Source: Sulfitobacter sp. EhC04
Lineage (GTDB): Bacteria; Pseudomonadota; Alphaproteobacteria; Rhodobacterales; Rhodobacteraceae
NCBI RefSeq assembly: GCF_001650875.1
Contig: NZ_LXYI01000025.1
Coordinates: 1 to 64,000, forward strand
DNA length: 64,000 nt
Reading direction: 5' to 3'
Position numbers and translations under genes: made by a program. This document shows positions 42,250-51,189 of the stretch, piece by piece. The notes beneath the pieces were generated by a model. It was not told the origin of the DNA and searched no databases. It worked only from the letters and a program-made list of their open reading frames with translations. Numbering within the stretch: the first letter of the stretch is position 1; the number at the start of each line of letters is the position of its first letter.

Positions 42250-43734
42250 CTAACCCTGTTTCGAACACCCCGCCGTGCAATATTCGTTAAGGGCCGATCT
42301 GAGGCCCTGCTCCCAGATGGTGCGCAGCCAATAGTCGAACCGCGTCGAGAAGGCCTCCTGCCCGGCAAGGTCACCATAGATGCCCGTCATCTCCAGCCAT
42401 GCGGCGGGGCGGCTGCGCGCGGATTTTGCCGTCTCGGTCAACTTGTCCCACATCGGATCGTTGGGCTCGATCACGCTGCCATCCTCGCGCGTGCCTTCGC
42501 ACATCCGCGCCCAGCACGCTTCGACCATGGCCAGACCGTCCATCGGCAGCCCCGCTGCCAGCGCCCGGCGCACCAGCGGCAACACGAAACCAGTGTGCCG
42601 CGCACTGCCGTCAAAAGCGACACGTCGGGTTGTATCCTCGATCTGCGGATTGGAGAACCGCGCCGCAATCAGATCGACATAAGCCACCGGGGTCATGTCC
42701 GGCACCGGTGCGACATGGGGCACGATTTCGCGCAGCGCGACTTTGCGAAACAGCCCGCCCACCTGGGGATCGTCCATGCAGGCAGAGATTGTGGGGATCG
42801 ACAGAACCTCGCCCGCATTGGCGATCACCTGATGTCCGGCGTTCAGGATACGGATCTTCATGGTTTCATAGGCGTGGACATCGTTCGAAAATATCGCCCC
42901 TGCCCGGTCCCAGTCGGGCCTGCCCGCGCAGAAATAATCCTCCATCACCCATTGGCGGAAATTCTCGTGGCAGACGGGTGCCGTGTCGTCGATGCCCAGC
43001 GCGCGGGCCTGGGCAATCTGGGCCGGGCCGGTGGCGGGCACGATGGAATCGACCATCGAATTGGGAAAGCTGCAATTGCTGTTGATCCAGCCTGCAAGCT
43101 CCGGGTCCTGCATGCCGGCCAAACCGACGACGGTATGGCGCAGAATGTCACCATTGCCCTGCAGGTTGTCGCAGCTTTGCGCGGTAAAGGGACCTGTGCC
43201 TGCCTCGCGGCGCAGGCGCAGGGCCGCCACAATCGCGCCGAAGGCCGTGCGCGGGCTGTCCGGGTTCTGCGCGTCATGCAGGATATCTGCATGCATGGCA
43301 TCAAAGGCCTTGCTGACCGGATCAATGTAATAGCCCCCTTCGGTCACTGTCAGGGCCACGATGCGGATGTCGGGCTGCGCCATGCGCGCGATGAGGGGGC
43401 CATTGCCCTCTTTGATGGGCACATACTCGATCATTGCGCCCACGACCTCGGCAGACTGGGACGTGGGTGACAATTCGATCAGCGTTGTCAGGTAATCTTG
43501 TTCGGCCAGACGCAGCCGCATCGCCTCGTCATAGGGGCGCACCCCGGCACCGACAATCGCCCAGTCAAGTGCCGCGCCCTGTTGCATCAGGCGGTGCAGA
43601 TACCATGCCTGATGCGCCCGGTGGAAATTGCCCACGCCGATGTGGACAATGCCCGGCGTCAGGGCGGCTCGGTCATAGCTGGGCCGCAGGATGTCATCCG
43701 GCAGGTCGGGCAGCGTTGCATTGGACAGTTTCAT
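42250..43734 (-). CDS. mtlK: Mannitol 2-dehydrogenase (polyol dehydrogenase family)
   Basis: This 494-residue long-chain polyol dehydrogenase oxidises D-mannitol to fructose with NAD+. The N-terminal GIVHIGVGNFHRAHQAWYL (near residue 28) is the family's dinucleotide site. The catalytic Lys region can be seen in MKIRILNAGHQVIANAGE (near 292), followed by NPQIEDTTRRVAFDGS. The product is one base from smoS, as in the Rhodobacter smo-mtlK operon. It is the last gene of the leftward sugar-alcohol operon; no fructose or xylulose kinase follows in this window. Confidence 0.92.
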   Translation of the reverse strand: MKLSNATLPDLPDDILRPSYDRAALTPGIVHIGVGNFHRAHQAWYLHRLMQQGAALDWAIVGAGVRPYDEAMRLRLAEQDYLTTLIELSPTSQSAEVVGAMIEYVPIKEGNGPLIARMAQPDIRIVALTVTEGGYYIDPVSKAFDAMHADILHDAQNPDSPRTAFGAIVAALRLRREAGTGPFTAQSCDNLQGNGDILRHTVVGLAGMQDPELAGWINSNCSFPNSMVDSIVPATGPAQIAQARALGIDDTAPVCHENFRQWVMEDYFCAGRPDWDRAGAIFSNDVHAYETMKIRILNAGHQVIANAGEVLSIPTISACMDDPQVGGLFRKVALREIVPHVAPVPDMTPVAYVDLIAARFSNPQIEDTTRRVAFDGSARHTGFVLPLVRRALAAGLPMDGLAMVEACWARMCEGTREDGSVIEPNDPMWDKLTETAKSARSRPAAWLEMTGIYGDLAGQEAFSTRFDYWLRTIWEQGLRSALNEYCTAGCSKQG

Positions 43735-43735
43735 G

Positions 43736-44509
43736 TCAGCTCATCCATTGTCCGCCATCCACGTTGTAGGTCTGGGCAACGATGTAATCGGCCTCGGAGG
43801 AGGCCAGAAAGACAGCCATCCCGGTCAGATCCTCGGCGCGGCCCATCCGACCGAATGGCACGGCTGCGCTGACTTCGCGCTTTTTCTGGCCCGGTGCCTT
43901 GTTCTCGTATTTGGCAAAGAAGGCATCGACGCCGTCCCAATGTTCACCGTCCACCACGCCGGGCGCGATGGCGTTCACGTTGATGCCATGTTCGATCAGG
44001 TTCAGCCCTGCGGACTGGGTCAGGCTGATGACTGCCGCCTTGGTGGCGCAATAGACCGCGACAAGGCTCTCGCCGCGGCGACCGGCCTGGCTGGCCAGGT
44101 TGATGATCTTGCCGCCGCCACCTTGCGCAATCATCTGCCGTGCCACCGCCTGCAGGGTGAACAGGCAGCCCGACACGTTGATGTCAAAGGCACGCTGGTA
44201 GTCCTCGCGGGTAATCTCGACGATCGGTGCCGCGGTAAAGATCGCGGCGTTGTTGATCAGAATGTCGATCCTGCCGAAATGGGCGACGGCCTGAGCGATA
44301 CCGGCGTCGATGCTGGCCTGATCTGTCACATCCATCGCCACGGCGCAGGCGTTTTCGCCCATCGCCGTGGCTGTCTGCACTGCTCGGTCGTTGTCGATAT
44401 CCGCGATCACCACCTGCGCGCCTTCGCGCAGATAGGCTTGCGCGAAGGCTTGTCCGATACCCCGCGCCGCGCCGGTGATCAGCGCGGTCTTTCCTGCCAG
44501 TCGGTTCAT
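43736..44509 (-). CDS. smoS: Sorbitol dehydrogenase (SDR type)
   Basis: This 257-residue short-chain dehydrogenase oxidises D-sorbitol (glucitol) to D-fructose and also galactitol-type polyols in its Rhodobacter relative. It has [14 protein letters not shown] near residue 9, NNAA near 88, NLASQAG (Ser), and Tyr-x3-Lys in [30 protein letters not shown] is characteristic of the SmoS group. The gene overlaps smoK by 4 bp and lies 1 bp from mtlK. Confidence 0.92.
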   Translation of the reverse strand: MNRLAGKTALITGAARGIGQAFAQAYLREGAQVVIADIDNDRAVQTATAMGENACAVAMDVTDQASIDAGIAQAVAHFGRIDILINNAAIFTAAPIVEITREDYQRAFDINVSGCLFTLQAVARQMIAQGGGGKIINLASQAGRRGESLVAVYCATKAAVISLTQSAGLNLIEHGINVNAIAPGVVDGEHWDGVDAFFAKYENKAPGQKKREVSAAVPFGRMGRAEDLTGMAVFLASSEADYIVAQTYNVDGGQWMS

Positions 44510-45510
44510 GCGATCCGCAATCCTGCTGTGTCAAAGCGGTGGATTTCATCCGCGCGGGGCGCGAGGTGGATCTTATCGCCATGGGTCAGGCTGACGTCAC
44601 CAATGGCGCGGACGGTCAGCGTGTCGGCCAGCCCGGTGTTGTGGATGTGGAAGAACGTGTCGGAGCCAAGGTGTTCGGCCACGCCAACGGTGCCCTGCCA
44701 GGTGCCGCCGCTTTCGACCACGTCGATATGCTCGGGCCGGATGCCGATGGTATGGGCGTCGTGCTTGGCCGCTTCCTCGCCGGTGATCAGGTTCATCCTG
44801 GGCGAGCCGATGAAACCCGCGACAAAGGTGTTGCGCGGGGCGCGGTAAAGCTCAAGCGGGCTGCCAACCTGTTCGATCACACCCGCTTGCAACACCACGA
44901 TCTTGTCGGCCATGGTCATCGCCTCGACCTGGTCGTGGGTGACGTAGATCATCGTGGTGGCCAGCTTCTTGTGCAGTTCGGAGATTTCCATCCGCATGCC
45001 AACGCGCAGGGCGGCATCGAGGTTTGACAGCGGTTCGTCAAACAGGAAGGCCGCCGGTTCGCGCACGATGGCGCGGCCAATGGCGACACGCTGGCGCTGG
45101 CCGCCCGACAGCTGGCCGGGGCGGCGGTCGATATAGTCGGCCAGGTTCAGCACCTGCGCTGCCGCATCCACGCGCTTGTCGATCTCGGCCTGGTCCATCT
45201 TGGCCATCTTCAGCGGAAAGGCGATGTTCTTGCGCACCGACATATGCGGATAAAGCGCATAGGACTGGAACACCATCGCCAGCCCGCGCCGTGCAGGAAC
45301 CACATCCGTTGCATCGCTGCCGTCGATCTCGATATGGCCGGTGGTGATGTCCTCCAGCCCCGCGATCAGACGCAGAAGGGTCGATTTACCACAACCCGAA
45401 GGGCCCACGAATACGGTGAATTCGCCATCCTTGATGGTCAGGTCCAGCGGCGGGATGACCTGCACATCGCCAAAGGATTTCGTCACCTGTTTAAGTTCAA
45501 TCTGTCCCAT
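44506..45510 (-). CDS. smoK: Sorbitol/mannitol ABC transporter ATPase
   Basis: This 334-residue MalK/UgpC-type ATPase has Walker [10 protein letters not shown] near residue 36, signature [14 protein letters not shown] near 133, [10 protein letters not shown], and a C-terminal regulatory OB-like domain of about 100 residues ([12 protein letters not shown]). It energises import through SmoF and SmoG. The gap to smoG is 12 bp. Confidence 0.94.
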   Translation of the reverse strand: MGQIELKQVTKSFGDVQVIPPLDLTIKDGEFTVFVGPSGCGKSTLLRLIAGLEDITTGHIEIDGSDATDVVPARRGLAMVFQSYALYPHMSVRKNIAFPLKMAKMDQAEIDKRVDAAAQVLNLADYIDRRPGQLSGGQRQRVAIGRAIVREPAAFLFDEPLSNLDAALRVGMRMEISELHKKLATTMIYVTHDQVEAMTMADKIVVLQAGVIEQVGSPLELYRAPRNTFVAGFIGSPRMNLITGEEAAKHDAHTIGIRPEHIDVVESGGTWQGTVGVAEHLGSDTFFHIHNTGLADTLTVRAIGDVSLTHGDKIHLAPRADEIHRFDTAGLRIA

Positions 45511-45522
45511 ATTCCCGGTTCC

Positions 45523-46353
45523 CTATTTCACGGCGCCGAAGGTCAGGCCCCGGACGAGTTGTTTCTGGCTGAACCAGCCAAGGATGAGGATTGGCGCGAT
45601 GGCCATTGTCGATGCGGCGCTGAGTTTGGCGTAGAACAGCCCTTCGGGGCTGGAATAGCTGGCGATGAAGGCAGTCAGCGGTGCCGCCTGTGCTGCGGTC
45701 AGGTTCAATGTCCAGAACGCCTCGTTCCAGGCCAGGATGAAATTCAACAGCAGGGTTGAGGCAATGCCGGGGATCGCCATCGGTGTGAGCACATAGAGGA
45801 TCTCCTCCTTGAGCGTGGCCCCGTCCATCCGCGCGGCTTCCAGGATTTCGCCGGGAATTTCGCGGAAGTAGGTGTAGAGCATCCAGACGATGATCGGCAG
45901 GTTGATCAGCATCAGGATGATGACCAGCGCCACGCGGTTGTCGAGCACGCCCAAACGGATGCACAGCAGGTAGATCGGGTAAAGCACCCCTACCGCCGGC
46001 AGCATCTTGGTCGAGAGCATCCACAGCAGGATGTCCTTGGTCCGTTTGGACGGAACAAAAGCCATCGACCACGCCGCCGGCACCGCGATGATGATGCCCA
46101 GAAGGGTCGAGCCACCCGCGATGATGATGGAGTTCCACAGGAAGCGGCCGTAGTTCGACCGCTCCATCACGGTGCTGTAATTCTCGGTGGTCCAGTCAAA
46201 GAACAGGAACAGGGGTGGATCGCTGATCGCCTGGGCTTCGGTCTTGAAGCTGGTCAGGATTGTCCAGAGAATCGGGAAGAAGATCAGCAGCCCGATGATC
46301 CACGCGATTGTGGTATTGATCGTCTTGCGCTGTGTCGTGACGGAACGTGCCAT
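45523..46353 (-). CDS. smoG: Sorbitol/mannitol ABC transporter permease SmoG
   Basis: This 276-residue MalG-type permease has six helices and the coupling EAA loop (EILEAARMDGATLKEEILYV near residue 190). It starts with a basic N-terminus, then IAWIIGLLIFFPILWTIL. It is 15 bp downstream of smoF. Confidence 0.94.
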   Translation of the reverse strand: MARSVTTQRKTINTTIAWIIGLLIFFPILWTILTSFKTEAQAISDPPLFLFFDWTTENYSTVMERSNYGRFLWNSIIIAGGSTLLGIIIAVPAAWSMAFVPSKRTKDILLWMLSTKMLPAVGVLYPIYLLCIRLGVLDNRVALVIILMLINLPIIVWMLYTYFREIPGEILEAARMDGATLKEEILYVLTPMAIPGIASTLLLNFILAWNEAFWTLNLTAAQAAPLTAFIASYSSPEGLFYAKLSAASTMAIAPILILGWFSQKQLVRGLTFGAVK

Positions 46354-46368
46354 TTGTGGCCTCCTCCC

Positions 46369-47235
46369 TCAGGTATCAAGGTTCTTGCCGACGATGCGCA
46401 TCAGGAAGATGGCAACGATATTGGCAAGGATGATGGCATAGACACCGCCCGCAGAGCCCAGACCGATGTTCTGGCTCTCCAGCACGCGCTGGAAGATCAG
46501 ATAGGACAGCGTGCGGGTGCCGAAGGCGCCGCCGGTGGTGACGAAAATCTCGGCAAAGATCGCCAGCAGAAAGATCGTCTGGATCAGCAGCACGATGGTG
46601 ATCGCGCGGGAAAGATGCGGCAGGGTGATGTAGAAAAACCGTGCAAGGGGCGATGCGCCATCCATTTCGGCGGCCTCAAGCTGTTCGCTGTCCAGCGACT
46701 GGATTGCGGTCAGCAGGATCAGCGTCGCAAAGGGCAGCCATTGCCAGCTGACGATCAGGATGATCGACGGGGTCGCCGCGTTAGACAGCCAACTGACCGG
46801 GTCCGCCCCGAAGAACCGCCACAGATGGGCAAAAAGCCCGTTGGTGGGGTCCATGAAGATGTTCTTCCAGACCAGCGCCGAAACGGTGGGCATGACAAAG
46901 AAGGGTGCAATTACCAGGATGCGGACAACCCCCTGCCCCCACATCGGCTGATCCAGCAGGATCGCCAGCAGGACGCCAAGGGCGATGGTGATGGCCAGGA
47001 CACCGGCGACGATAATCAGCGTGGTCGAGACGGCGGGCCAGAAGGAACTGGAGGTGACAAAGCGAACGTAGTTGTCAAAACCGGTCCAGCCCTGGTCACC
47101 GCCACGCAGCGGCAAATAGGTTCGGAAAGAGAACCACAGCGTCATCGTGAGAGGCACCAGCATCCAGCCCAAAAGCAGGATCACGGCGGGGGCCATCATC
47201 AGTCTGGCGGCGGATCGGGAAGCCTTGGTCGCCAT
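46369..47235 (-). CDS. smoF: Sorbitol/mannitol ABC transporter permease SmoF
   Basis: This 288-residue MalF-type permease has about six helices and the EAA-type loop EQLEAAEMDGASPLARFFYI near residue 190. It lacks the long extra periplasmic domain of E. coli MalF, as is usual for sugar-alcohol systems. A 127-bp gap with a stem-loop separates it from smoE. Confidence 0.94.
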   Translation of the reverse strand: MATKASRSAARLMMAPAVILLLGWMLVPLTMTLWFSFRTYLPLRGGDQGWTGFDNYVRFVTSSSFWPAVSTTLIIVAGVLAITIALGVLLAILLDQPMWGQGVVRILVIAPFFVMPTVSALVWKNIFMDPTNGLFAHLWRFFGADPVSWLSNAATPSIILIVSWQWLPFATLILLTAIQSLDSEQLEAAEMDGASPLARFFYITLPHLSRAITIVLLIQTIFLLAIFAEIFVTTGGAFGTRTLSYLIFQRVLESQNIGLGSAGGVYAIILANIVAIFLMRIVGKNLDT

Positions 47236-47318
47236 GGGATACGTCTCCTTGTTTGACGAAACGCCGGTTCAGGCGTCCGGTGCTTGGACGTGGATGAAAT
47301 TGCGGCATTGATCAAAGA

Positions 47319-47348
47319 CCACGGGGCGGGCGATGCGCCGCCCCGTGG
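47319..47348. repeat. GC-rich stem-loop between smoE and smoF
   Basis: CCACGGGGCGG (47319-47329) pairs exactly with CCGCCCCGTGG (47338-47348). It starts 15 bp beyond the smoE stop in the leftward mRNA. No T tract follows, so differential mRNA stability is more likely than full termination. Confidence 0.75.
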
Positions 47349-47362
47349 GTCGGGTCATCGGC

Positions 47363-48679
47363 TTACCGATACCCGGCAGCTTCCATCGCTTCGTTGGTGA
47401 TGTCCTGCGCCTTGGCCAGTGCTTCCTCGACGGTTTGCTGACCGGCATAGGCGGCCGAGAACTCCTGGCTTACCTCGGTCGCGATACCGGCAAATTCGGG
47501 GATCGCGGCGAACTGGACACCGACGTAGGGCACCGGATCGACGGTCGGGCTTTCCGGGTCAGCCGACAGGATGCTGTCCAGCGTCATCTGCGCGAAGGGC
47601 ACTTTCTGGTATTCGGGGTTCTCGTAAAGCGACTTGCGCGCGCCCGGCGGGACATTGGCCCAGCCTTCGTTTTCGGCCACCAGTTCGATATAGTCCTTGG
47701 AGGTTGCCCATTCGATGAATTGCTTGGCTTCGGCTTCCTGCTGCGTGCCGGCGGGGATCGCAAGAGCCCATGCCCAGAGCCAGTTGGACCGCTTGCCCAG
47801 CCCGGTATCGGGTGCCAGCGCAAAACCGACGCTGTCGGCGACGGTGGAATCATTGGCGTTGGTCACGAAGGAGGCCGCAACCGTGGCGTCGATCCACATG
47901 CCGCATTTGCCTTGCTGGAACAGCGACAGGTTTTCGTTGAAGCCATTGGTCGCATAACCGGCAGGGCCGGAGGCATCCATCATGTCCTTGTAGAAGTTGA
48001 GCGTGTTCGCCCAGGCCTCGGTATCGAACTGGGCATTCCAGTCCTCGTCGAACCAGCGCGCACCAAACGAATTGGACATCGCGGTGATCAAGGCACCACC
48101 CTCGCCCCAACCGGCCTTGCCGCGCAGGCAGATGCCGTTGATTTCATTGTCGCGGTCGGTCATTGCAGCGGCGGCTTCGGCGATGAATTCCCAGGTCGGG
48201 GCTTCGGGCATTTCCAGCCCGGCCTTTTCCATCAGATCCGTGCGGTACATGATCATGGAGCTTTCGCCGTAGAACGGTGCTGCATAAAGCGTGCCGTCAT
48301 GGGACAGGCCCCCTGCCATCGCGGGCAGGATGTCGTCGACGTCATATTCGGCGGACAGATCGTCAAGCGGCACCAGCCAGCCCTGTGCGCCCCAGATCGG
48401 GGTCTCGTACATGCCGATGGTCATGATGTCGAACTGGCCACCCTTGGTGGTGATGTCCGTTGTCACGCGCTGACGCAGGACGTTTTCCTCCAGTGTCACC
48501 CACTCCACGGCGATGCCGGTCTCTTCGGTAAATGTATCGGTATAGCCCTGCATCCGGATCATGTCGCCGTTGTTGACGGTGGCAATGGTGATGGATGGGC
48601 TGTGGCTGTCTGCATATGCGCTGCTGGCTGCGATCAGCCCAAGCGCGGTTGCAGCACAAAGCGTGCTCTTCAAAGACAT
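47363..48679 (-). CDS. smoE: Sorbitol/mannitol-binding periplasmic protein
   Basis: This 438-residue extracellular solute-binding protein (family 1) has a signal peptide cleaved after AYA near residue 23. The mature start SHSPSITIATVNNGDMIRMQG and later motifs (WVTLEENVLRQRVTTDITTKGGQFDI; SNSFGARWFDEDWNAQF) match SmoE-type polyol binders. It is first in the operon, and a palindromic LacI-type site lies about 70 bp upstream of its start. Confidence 0.93.
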   Translation of the reverse strand: MSLKSTLCAATALGLIAASSAYADSHSPSITIATVNNGDMIRMQGYTDTFTEETGIAVEWVTLEENVLRQRVTTDITTKGGQFDIMTIGMYETPIWGAQGWLVPLDDLSAEYDVDDILPAMAGGLSHDGTLYAAPFYGESSMIMYRTDLMEKAGLEMPEAPTWEFIAEAAAAMTDRDNEINGICLRGKAGWGEGGALITAMSNSFGARWFDEDWNAQFDTEAWANTLNFYKDMMDASGPAGYATNGFNENLSLFQQGKCGMWIDATVAASFVTNANDSTVADSVGFALAPDTGLGKRSNWLWAWALAIPAGTQQEAEAKQFIEWATSKDYIELVAENEGWANVPPGARKSLYENPEYQKVPFAQMTLDSILSADPESPTVDPVPYVGVQFAAIPEFAGIATEVSQEFSAAYAGQQTVEEALAKAQDITNEAMEAAGYR

Positions 48680-48747
48680 CCGTTATCCTCCCTGGTTGGA
48701 CGTTCTGATCCGAGCCTATGGCAGAGATGTACGCGACGTCAACAAAA

Positions 48748-48765
48748 ATTTATCGCGCGTAAACT
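48748..48765. promoter_or_regulatory. Candidate LacI-family operator of the smo operon
   Basis: On the minus strand this reads agtttacgcgcgataaat. It shares 13 of 18 positions with the perfect palindrome upstream of the lacI-type gene, including the central CGCGCG and the TTT/AA flanks. It is 69-86 bp upstream of smoE and 9 bp after the regulator gene's stop. Confidence 0.6.
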
Positions 48766-48774
48766 ATTTGCACA

Positions 48775-49800
48775 TCACGCGGAGTCTCTCAGGATCAGCC
48801 TGCCTTCCAGGCGCGTGCTGCTCCAGGGGGTCACCTCCCCGTTGATCGCCGCGAACAATGCATCGGAGGCGGCTTTGGAAACAGCATCATAGGCATGCGA
48901 AATGGTGGTGAGCGGCGGACAAGTATAGCGCGAATGCGGATGACCGTCCTGCCCCGCGACGCGTACGGCACAATCGGGCCCACGCCCCACGGTCACACCC
49001 TTTTCATAGCAGGCCGTCAGCAGCCCGATGGCCAGCCGGTCATTGCTGCACAGGATGGAGTTTGTGGGGAAAAGCCCCTCGGAAAAGGCGGTGTGCCCCC
49101 CCAGACGCCCGATTTCCTCAAAATCCCAGCCATCGCCTTCGACAGAGATGACATGGGGCTCGTGACCAAATTCTGCCATCGCATCCAGATAACTCTGGCG
49201 GCGGCGGTGGGCATTCGGGTTGGTCGGGCGCTTCATCTCGAAAAAGCACGGCGGCTCACCGGTGCGGCAGAGGTAATCGGTGATATGGGCTGTGAACTGG
49301 ATATTGTCCGAACCGACAAAGGCGAGGCCCAACTCGCCCACGTTGCTGTCAAACAGCAAGGTTGGCACATCCGCGCAGAACCGTTCCAGCGCACCACGAT
49401 CAGAGGCGCGGCCCAGCGGGGCCAGCAGGACACCGGCGGGCCGGATCGCACGCAGGGAATTCAGCACATCCGTCTCATGCGCGGGATCGCCATGGGAGCT
49501 GAACAGCGTGGGGTGATAGCCCGCCTCGATGCAATGGCGTTCCAGCTTGCGCGCGATCTCTGCAAAATAGGGGTCCGTCAGCAGGGGCACCACGATGCCG
49601 ACATTCTTGGTCAGCTTGCGGTTCTGGTTCATCGCGTAAAGGTTTGGCCGGTAATCGTATTTCTCGATTGCCGCTTCGATCTGTGCGCGGGTTGACGCCC
49701 GGACACTTTCGGGATCGTGAAAGTACTTTGAAACGGTTGGCCGGGAAATGCCGCTGACGGCAGCGAATTCCTCCATGTTCCTGATTGTCCTGGTCGACAT
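48775..49800 (-). CDS. LacI-family repressor of the sugar-alcohol operon
   Basis: This 341-residue regulator has an N-terminal helix-turn-helix (NMEEFAAVSGISRPTVSKYF, residues ~8-27) with the hinge region after DYRPNLYAMNQNR. A periplasmic-binding-protein-like effector domain follows (NVGIVVPLLTDPYFAEIARK; PAGVLLAPLGRAS; ILCSNDRLAIGLL). It sits immediately upstream of smoE on the same strand, separated by 95 bp. The likely effector is a polyol or its keto product. The 18-bp palindrome 36 bp upstream suggests autoregulation. Confidence 0.92.
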   Translation of the reverse strand: MSTRTIRNMEEFAAVSGISRPTVSKYFHDPESVRASTRAQIEAAIEKYDYRPNLYAMNQNRKLTKNVGIVVPLLTDPYFAEIARKLERHCIEAGYHPTLFSSHGDPAHETDVLNSLRAIRPAGVLLAPLGRASDRGALERFCADVPTLLFDSNVGELGLAFVGSDNIQFTAHITDYLCRTGEPPCFFEMKRPTNPNAHRRRQSYLDAMAEFGHEPHVISVEGDGWDFEEIGRLGGHTAFSEGLFPTNSILCSNDRLAIGLLTACYEKGVTVGRGPDCAVRVAGQDGHPHSRYTCPPLTTISHAYDAVSKAASDALFAAINGEVTPWSSTRLEGRLILRDSA

Positions 49801-49835
49801 GTGGCCCTCGCAGTATTTTTACACCTGCAACCATG

Positions 49836-49853
49836 ACTTTCCGCGCGGAAAGT
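49836..49853. promoter_or_regulatory. Perfect 18-bp palindrome, candidate LacI operator
   Basis: The sequence actttccgcgcggaaagt is completely self-complementary with a central CG, the usual form for LacI-family operators. It lies 36 bp upstream of the regulator's start codon. Confidence 0.75.
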
Positions 49854-49948
49854 ATCAACCTTTCTTTGCGAATAAGCCATGCCTTCCTCCGCGGTCTGCC
49901 GGTTCAGCATGCCGGGGCACCAAAGGGGGATGCAAAAAGGCTTTGCCG

Positions 49949-51127
49949 TTACTGCAGCAGGATCGGTATCTGGATCGGTCCGCGAAAGCCAAAGCCTTTC
50001 CAGATCACATCATCCCTGTCAGGGATGCTCATCTTCGGGAAGCGGTCGAACAGCATCGGCAGCATGATCTGCCCCACAGCCCGGCGGGCGACGTGGGTGC
50101 CCTGGCAGAAATGCGGCCCGTTGCCAAAGGCCTGATGCGGGGCCTTGTCGCGGTAGACGTTATAGTTTTCGCCGTCTTGATAGATGTCTTCGTCCCGGTT
50201 GGCGCTGGCCTGAATGGTCATCACGGTATCGCCTTTTGGGATCGTGTATCCGCGCAATTCGGTGTCCTGCGTGACCAGCCGCGATGAGGCCTGGATCGGC
50301 GCGACCCAGCGCACGCCTTCCTCAAAGGCCTGGTCCCAGTGGTCATTCCTGCGGACCTCTGCCAATTGGTCCGGGTGGGTCAGCAGGCCATAGAGGATGG
50401 TATTGAGCGCATCGCGCGGCTCGTTGATACCGCCACCGATGGCGATCTTGATGTTGGCATATATCTGCTTTTCCTCGATCGGATCATCGGCATTCAGCAT
50501 CACCGAGAACGCCGAATTGTCCGGCTCGGCGCGGTGCCGGTCCTGGATGCTGTCGAGCAGCGCATGGATCTGCGTATTGGCCCGGTCCGCGCGTTCAAAG
50601 GGCGCATCGGCCCAGCCGAAATTACCCGCCCCTTCAATCAGCGCCTGCGACCATTCCATCATGTCCTCGTCCGAGGCTTCGGGCATCCCCAGCAGGATCG
50701 CCAGCCCCCGCGCGGCATAGGCCCCCGACAGGACCGCGAAAATATCCACAATCTCGCCGCGCGGCAGACGCGCCACGTATTCCTCGGCGATCTTCACATA
50801 TTGCGGCATCCAGTCGTTCTTGATCACCTTGGGCGAAAAGGCCGGGGCCATCGCCATCCGCTCGCGCTTGTGATCCTCGCCATCCTTGCGCATCAGCGTA
50901 TGCGACCAGAACGCCCGCTTCATCGGCGTGTTGGGATCGTCGGAGCTGAAAATCTCGGGGTTGTCTTTGACGTATTTCGTGTCTTCCGCCTTGGTCAGCA
51001 GGGTGCGCCCGGCGGACTTGACCCGCAGCACCGGTGCCTCCGCACGCAGGCGGCGGTAGATCGGGTAAGGGTCGCGATCAAGCTGCGCCAGCGTGATGCT
51101 TTCGTCCAGTGGGGCAAGCGTAGGCAT
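49949..51127 (-). CDS. Cytochrome P450 with atypical I-helix
   Basis: This 392-residue soluble bacterial P450 has the heme-thiolate motif FGNGPHFCQGTH (Cys near residue 341) and an ExxR motif (EEGVRW near 270). In the I-helix the usual A/G-G-x-D/E-T-T oxygen-activation motif is replaced by GGGINEPRD (231-239), so the acid-alcohol pair is missing. This recalls P450s that O-demethylate lignin aromatics (CYP255/GcoA-like), but I cannot fix the family. No ferredoxin or reductase gene is nearby. It is third in a leftward group with amidohydrolase and tannase genes, so an aromatic substrate is likely. Confidence 0.85.
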   Translation of the reverse strand: MPTLAPLDESITLAQLDRDPYPIYRRLRAEAPVLRVKSAGRTLLTKAEDTKYVKDNPEIFSSDDPNTPMKRAFWSHTLMRKDGEDHKRERMAMAPAFSPKVIKNDWMPQYVKIAEEYVARLPRGEIVDIFAVLSGAYAARGLAILLGMPEASDEDMMEWSQALIEGAGNFGWADAPFERADRANTQIHALLDSIQDRHRAEPDNSAFSVMLNADDPIEEKQIYANIKIAIGGGINEPRDALNTILYGLLTHPDQLAEVRRNDHWDQAFEEGVRWVAPIQASSRLVTQDTELRGYTIPKGDTVMTIQASANRDEDIYQDGENYNVYRDKAPHQAFGNGPHFCQGTHVARRAVGQIMLPMLFDRFPKMSIPDRDDVIWKGFGFRGPIQIPILLQ

Positions 51128-51189
51128 TGTGAAACTTTCTCAGGCAGGAAAGACGCAGGTGCCGGGGCACCCGCGCCATGACCCCCATG

